This document shows positions 59,743 to 64,000 of a stretch of 64,000 nt of DNA, one piece after another. Source of the stretch: Symbiodinium kawagutii (taxonomy: Eukaryota > Sar > Dinophyceae > Suessiales > Symbiodiniaceae); contig VSDK01009026.1 of assembly GCA_009767595.1 (NCBI GenBank), forward strand, positions 373,491 to 437,490, given 5' to 3'. Numbering within the stretch: position 1 is the stretch's first letter; every line of letters starts with the position of its first letter. A program made the position numbers and the translations under genes. The notes beneath the pieces are model-generated. The model saw only the letters and a list, made by a program, of their open reading frames with translations, was not told the DNA's origin and ran no database searches.

Positions 59743-60502
59743 TCACGGATACTGATTCATCAGCCCTACTGTCTTATCAACTTCCGATTGCTGAAGCTCT
59801 GGGGAACAAACTGCTAGGAGCCTTCTCACAGCATCGCCTGCTTGGAAGGAAAGCGCTGCGCCCTGGGGATCCCCCTTGGTGCACGGGCGACTGGACCATG
59901 GAATTATATGAGAGATGTCTTCATGCTGCTGTTGCAAACTGGAAACATGAAGAATCACGATCCAAGAAAATCAACCTTTTCAGCACCCTTGAGCATGGGA
60001 GACTGCGACGGATTGGGACCACCAAAGCCTATGTTTTCTCATCATCGGCAAAGATTTTCTGGGAATGACTTGCTTTTGCACCGAAATCGCCCCTCAAGCC
60101 ATGATTTGAAGGGTCAATGTTCGGAACCATTTTGACAAATTCCGGGGCCGAACAAAACTTGAGAACCACAGAGCCACAAGGTTGTTCTTCGGAGGAAATC
60201 AAGCAGTTTAAAAAGTCCACAACTTTTGACCAGCCAATTTTTTTCTGTGCTGTGCACCCATGATACTTATACGACTATGCACTCTTCCCCAAGAACGGCA
60301 TAGAGCAGACCACACGCCCAAAAATTGGTCCTGAACTTATGGTATCATGTGATAGCCCCAAAATTGCTGGAGTTTCTGCATGTTTTCACATGGTTCCCTA
60401 TGAAATTCATCACATCTTTGCTGCAACACGCCCAGCACCCTCACCACCTGTGTGGGGAAGTGCCAGCGGCATGCATCGAACCACCACAGTGGGCTCTCCG
60501 AT
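59743..60502 (-). CDS. Three-part gene fragment, unknown
   Basis: Exon 60502-60410 follows an excellent acceptor (TGTTTCTTCCAG) and reads IGEPTVVVRCMPLALPHTGG before a stop or an internal donor (ACACAG|GTGGTG). An open minus frame at 60220-60029 reads LKFCSAPEFVKMVPNIDPSN then HGLRGDFGAKASHSQKIFAD. Terminal exon 59862-59743 (acceptor GGATCCCCAG|G, phase 0) reads GAALSFQAGDAVRRLLAVCS, PELQQSEVDKTVGLMNQYP and TGA. The last exon is the best supported. Whether the three belong to one gene is inference from strand and order. Confidence 0.45.
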
Positions 60503-61209
60503 CTGGAAGAAACAGGAGCGATGAAATGATGCAACATGATGCAACTCAATAATAGCAGTTATATCGTACGTATGGTATCATAGATAGTGGGCATGTCCAC
60601 AGTAAAATAATGGTGCATACAGATTTTACTAGTTGCACTACGACCAGCGCACAATTATTGACGTGTAGTGGTTCTAATGGCTATAAATATAGTGACTAAT
60701 GCGCAAAGTTGGCAGTTGGGCAATGCTTAATGGTTTGTATTAGCGGAATTATTGTCCTAATATTGCAATAATATACAAACAATACTGTTCACCCAATTAC
60801 TTGCAAGAATTGCAGAAAATCCGTCCGGAACCTATTTTTGTTCCAAAAGGGTTCTGGAGAGGATTCCTGTCAGGGGCAAAGGAATAATCATGTGCAACAT
60901 AGGCTTAGCGCCGCCACGACTTGTTGCTACTAGTGACCTCATGATGGACAGTTACGAATGCAAAGAGTTGGCATGGGATTGAGGAGGCGTCTGCTACACT
61001 GGGTCATTCGTAATGTGTATCCATATCCACAACTTGCTTTCTATGTATGGGAAAAGACCTAAACAGAATGTTGACACCCTCGTATCTGCGAGATCCCTAT
61101 AAAGCATCATGTCATCTATATTGGGTGGTGCAAAAAGCAGGCAAACATGAGCACTGTGTAGATAGCTGTTGCAGTTGTAACGATCGACATGCGTGGCGCC
61201 GTACTGTGA

Positions 61210-61392
61210 TCATGATTCCATGGGCATCCAAGCTCCAGTTACAACCACAAGTCTCAAGTTTGTGCGTAAATATAGCAAAAGATCATCTCCAACCAACGCA
61301 TCAAAAGTCGGCATACCCAATAATATAGCTTGATATTCAGTGCCACAACGATCCACAATGGCTATAATCTTAAAGCAATAAACATTTGGAGG
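61210..61392 (-). CDS. Open frame, possible exon
   Basis: Minus frame without ATG reads IIAIVDRCGTEYQAILLGMP, TFDALVGDDLLLYLRTNLRL and VVVTGAWMPMES to TGA. A possible acceptor GCTTTAAG precedes IIAIVD. Plus strand is open for 93 codons at 61047-61328 as well. Product unknown. Confidence 0.35.
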   Translation of the reverse strand, partial: PPNVYCFKIIAIVDRCGTEYQAILLGMPTFDALVGDDLLLYLRTNLRLVVVTGAWMPMES

Positions 61393-61585
61393 TCACAAAT
61401 CTTCACCATCTGCAAGCGTGGCCGTGGGTATTCAAACCAAACTTTGCAAGCTGTTCCACCATCCAAGTCCTGTTTCTTGCTGAGTATCAGGTGCTTTTCC
61501 AATCATGGCCACACGTGCGGGCGTCCTCCAAGTTGAGGGAAAAATTAATTGTTGGTTACATAAACTTATCAACAACTTCTTGTAA

Positions 61586-62528
61586 TTAATATATACACTC
61601 ATTAATCATTAATCTATTAATGCTTCTATTGATAAGTTGCTGGTGCTCTGGCCCCATGCTGGTCCCATCCGGGTGCCCCAAGCTGTTACGCACTTCCGCA
61701 TGGGCTTTTTGCAGCAAATCTTCCTGGGTGGCCGGGCTAGTTCCGGAGGCTGGGTAGGGGTTGGGGATGTGCACCATGTGGGGATTTCTCACCATTAGGC
61801 ACCACAAAATGGATGGGTTTATAGCATAAATCGTTAATATCATTTGAGGGTACCTCCATTTCACAAAATACCCATCTGGATCCATCTGGTCTTTATGTTT
61901 TCGCTTTGAAACGACCCAGAAATCATTCTTGGGAAGCTCCGGACCAGGAATCCATAAGGATAAGCCAGCAAAGAGTTGGTGCAATGATTCAAACCTTGCA
62001 GCACAAGTGCCGCAGCTCTGGGCTACCGTGCGTGATGGTTCGGGAGGCATCTGGAGGTAAACCACCATTCGGTTTGGCAGGGGTCGGATGCACCTCAGCT
62101 TGCGCTGCTGCAGTTTTGCTGCAGATCTGACTCTCCTGAGTGCACCGCCTCCCGAAAAGGCCAGCCACGCCAAGGCTCGTATTCTGCCACGCATCGCTTT
62201 CATCGCTTTCCAACACATGTTTCAACATGGACGGATGGGTTGGCAAGCGACAAATCATACGGTTGTGTCTCCTATCAACCTGGTGCAGCAACAAGCAAAT
62301 AACATTTTTGTATAAATCGGAAAAGATCATAACTTGTGATGATTCGTGCGTAGCACAATGTATTGAATTCAAGCGCGAAAGACCAATATTGCTCCTGCAA
62401 ATTCTACAGGCCCTCTGATGAAAAACCTTAGCGACTTGGCGGCGCTTCTTGCAAGGTGTGTGTGTGGCGCGTCTCTCTATCATATACGATCTATCAACAT
62501 ATTGCTGACATGTCATCGGACAACCCAA
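61586..62528 (-). CDS. Overlapping long frames, unknown
   Basis: Two minus frames overlap: 62218-61586 (210 codons; FAGLSLWIPGPELPKNDFWV, SKRKHKDQMDPDGYFVKWRY) and 62528-61989 (179 codons; ESDESDAWQNTSLGVAGLFG, ICSKTAAAQAEVHPTPAKPN). The plus strand is open over 62088-62696 in three segments. The density of long frames suggests a retroelement or a gene with longer exons, but no reverse transcriptase, integrase or RNase H motif is visible. Confidence 0.35.
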
Positions 62529-62894
62529 CTAACAGAGGGTAGCAATCAAATGTTCTTGGAAAATGACATCCATATTCGCAATGTGTTTCTGCAACTGCTT
62601 TGGTGGCATCTCATGTTGTTTTGCTGGTGTTTTTCTTGTAGTCGAGGTTTCCGAAAACATCAATTGCATAACACAACCTTGATGGAAAATGCCTGAAAAA
62701 ACGTATCATGCATTCATTCCGACAATCAGCCGCTCCACGTCAACACTATTTTCAACCTGATCACAAGAAGGATTGCTGTATCACATATTATCGCATGCCA
62801 ACAATACTTGATCTAAGTCTTTAAAGATGATCTGACCATCTGTTGTCGCACATGCATTGCCCCAACAATGTGCTTCACAGGCACCTGAGTGTTA

Positions 62895-63236
62895 TCAGAT
62901 GGCAACCCTCAACTTGCCGGCAGCACTTCCGAACTTTCCCATGATATCGTCCACGGAGCCGCCCACCAGGTCGTTCAGCACTGACCTGAAGGTATCATCC
63001 ACGATTGCACGGTGCCATTCTTGAGCAAACTCTTTCTACTGGTGAGAAATGGTTAAGAATGTCCGATCATAGTTGATCACACTCTGGTTCCGCTCAAAAA
63101 TGAAATCCTTAACGGTTGATAGCGGCTTTGAAAGTGCTGGACAAAAGCCAATAGCGGGATCAAAATAAGATGAGCCTCGTTCAGCTCTGAGTTGGCATGA
63201 GACTGGTGGGAAACCAATCAAACTTGGAACACCCAA
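62895..63236 (-). CDS. Exon candidates in one frame split by TAG
   Basis: The right part (63236-63039) reads AERGSSYFDPAIGFCPALSK, STVKDFIFERNQSVINYDRT and ends TISHQ. After an in-frame TAG (63038-63036) the same frame continues KEFAQEWHRAIVDDTFRSVL, NDLVGGSVDDIMGKFGSAAG, KLRVAI and stops at 62895. The left part is the stronger and could start at acceptor CTCACCAGTAG. No family recognised. Confidence 0.48.
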
Positions 63237-63480
63237 AATCTGTTACCAGTATTAGCCACTATGAATAATGACTATGAACCACTACCAACCACTACTAAGC
63301 TCGCTTAATTCCTGTCATCCATGACATATTTCAAAACTACAGGGACCACGACGGGTGACCATCCAACTCGACTTGAAGCTCTACACTATGCTACCGAGGC
63401 ACCCAGGGGATTTCCACGCACCTGGGCGGGCACCCATGGTGGTGCCACCAACGTGTTCCCAAGCCCCGTGGGTCCCCCAG

Positions 63481-63571
63481 GCTTCAGCAAACATGCACCG
63501 GGGCACCGCCATCCTCTGGATGAGTGTTCTCAAAGGCGCAGTCCGTGTACATCTCAGCGGATGCGCAACAG
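63481..63571 (+). CDS. Exon candidate
   Basis: Between GGGTCCCCCAG|G and CAACAG|GTTTCA, phase 0 to 1, the plus strand reads ASANMHRGTAILWMSVLKGA then VRVHLSGCAT. The minus strand reads MYTDCAFENTHPEDGGAPVH over the same bases, so strand is open to doubt. Confidence 0.36.
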
Positions 63572-63668
63572 GTTTCACCAGTGTGGGACCCAGGAATCAA
63601 GCTCTAGAATCGAATTCCCATGAAAGATCGTGAAACTAAAAGACACCCGGCCCTTTTTGGATAGTATG

Positions 63669-63722
63669 CTTTGAAGTGTGTGGTAGCCTTTTTAGGTAAT
63701 TTCCTTTGAAGTGTGTGGTAGT
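63669..63722. repeat. Short direct repeat
   Basis: TTTGAAGTGTGTGGTAG occurs twice about 36 bp apart. Confidence 0.85.
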
Positions 63723-63816
63723 ACGAGGTAGCAAGTCAAAGTAGTACAGTCCATCTGTTGCTTCTTGCATGACTGACCTACAAATATCCGCAGATACCAA
63801 GGGAATCCTTGTTGCA

Positions 63817-63999
63817 TCAGTCCACGCCGCTGGGTGCTGAGCTACCGACTGTCTTGTGCCAAAAGACAGGCAAGACCGGCGGGAGACCGCACCACTTCTC
63901 ACAAGCGACCACGTCATCACCCTCAGCAACAGAAGCGACAAAGGTCTCTCTTTCAGCATTCCACCCATCAACAGAGCCCATTGGTTGCCCATTGTTGCT
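63817..63999 (-). CDS. Exon running off the window edge, unknown
   Basis: The minus strand is open from the window end for 60 codons to TGA: GSVDGWNAERETFVASVAEG, DDVVACEKWCGLPPVLPVFW, HKTVGSSAPSGVD. Residue mix and codon ends (C/G) are good. The 5' part lies outside the window. A second minus frame (63992-63636) is open too but less convincing. Confidence 0.48.
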   Translation of the reverse strand, partial: SNNGQPMGSVDGWNAERETFVASVAEGDDVVACEKWCGLPPVLPVFWHKTVGSSAPSGVD

Positions 64000-64000
64000 C

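Overview
This is eukaryotic nuclear DNA, most likely from a dinoflagellate of the Symbiodinium type. The ground for that is gene architecture rather than a species marker. Coding signal comes in short exons of 30 to 200 bp in long introns. Intron ends follow an AG|G acceptor rule. Donors include GC and GA as well as GT, as reported for Symbiodiniaceae. An intron-poor cytosine methyltransferase fragment of the retrotransposon-associated kind is present. There is no operon structure, ribosome binding site or other bacterial signal. Exon models were built by eye from reading frame, splice-site sequence and intron phase, so edges may be off and small exons are surely missing. In many islands both strands read as plausible protein, and this is said where it applies.

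Layout. 1-2300: very AT-rich block with a 13-bp motif in opposed clusters. 2360-4687 (-): multi-exon gene of unknown function. 4.9-8.3 kb: isolated exon candidates. 9772-10827 (-): phase-consistent gene with two membrane-type helices. 11.4-12.8 and 16.1-16.9 kb (+): exon candidates. 17084-18005 (-): Ala/Lys/Asp-rich, probably nuclear protein. 19840-20864 (+): decaying C5-cytosine DNA methyltransferase. 21-30 kb: mostly noncoding with scattered exons on both strands. 30293-30735 (+): two-exon fragment, convergent with the next gene.

The best-supported gene is an adenosine deaminase family enzyme, 31123-38459 (-). Eleven exons with matching phases encode about 314 residues carrying HxH, HAGE, IAHG and GSDP motifs. 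One of its introns holds about 18 copies of a 99-bp tandem repeat. Upstream on the same strand lie further genes at 39985-41962, 43500-44534 (signal peptide plus membrane anchor), 48453-51587 (coiled coil), 52.9-53.8 kb, 59.7-60.5 kb and 62.9-64.0 kb. The second half therefore looks like a one-directional gene array, as is usual in dinoflagellates.

Noncoding DNA is dominated by a degenerate motif close to ATGGTTGATAATGG in both orientations. It also carries microsatellites, a small inverted-repeat element in at least three copies, and an unusual array of spaced TTTATAGAATG motifs at 55.9-56.4 kb. No rRNA, tRNA, CRISPR or spliced-leader sequence was recognised.
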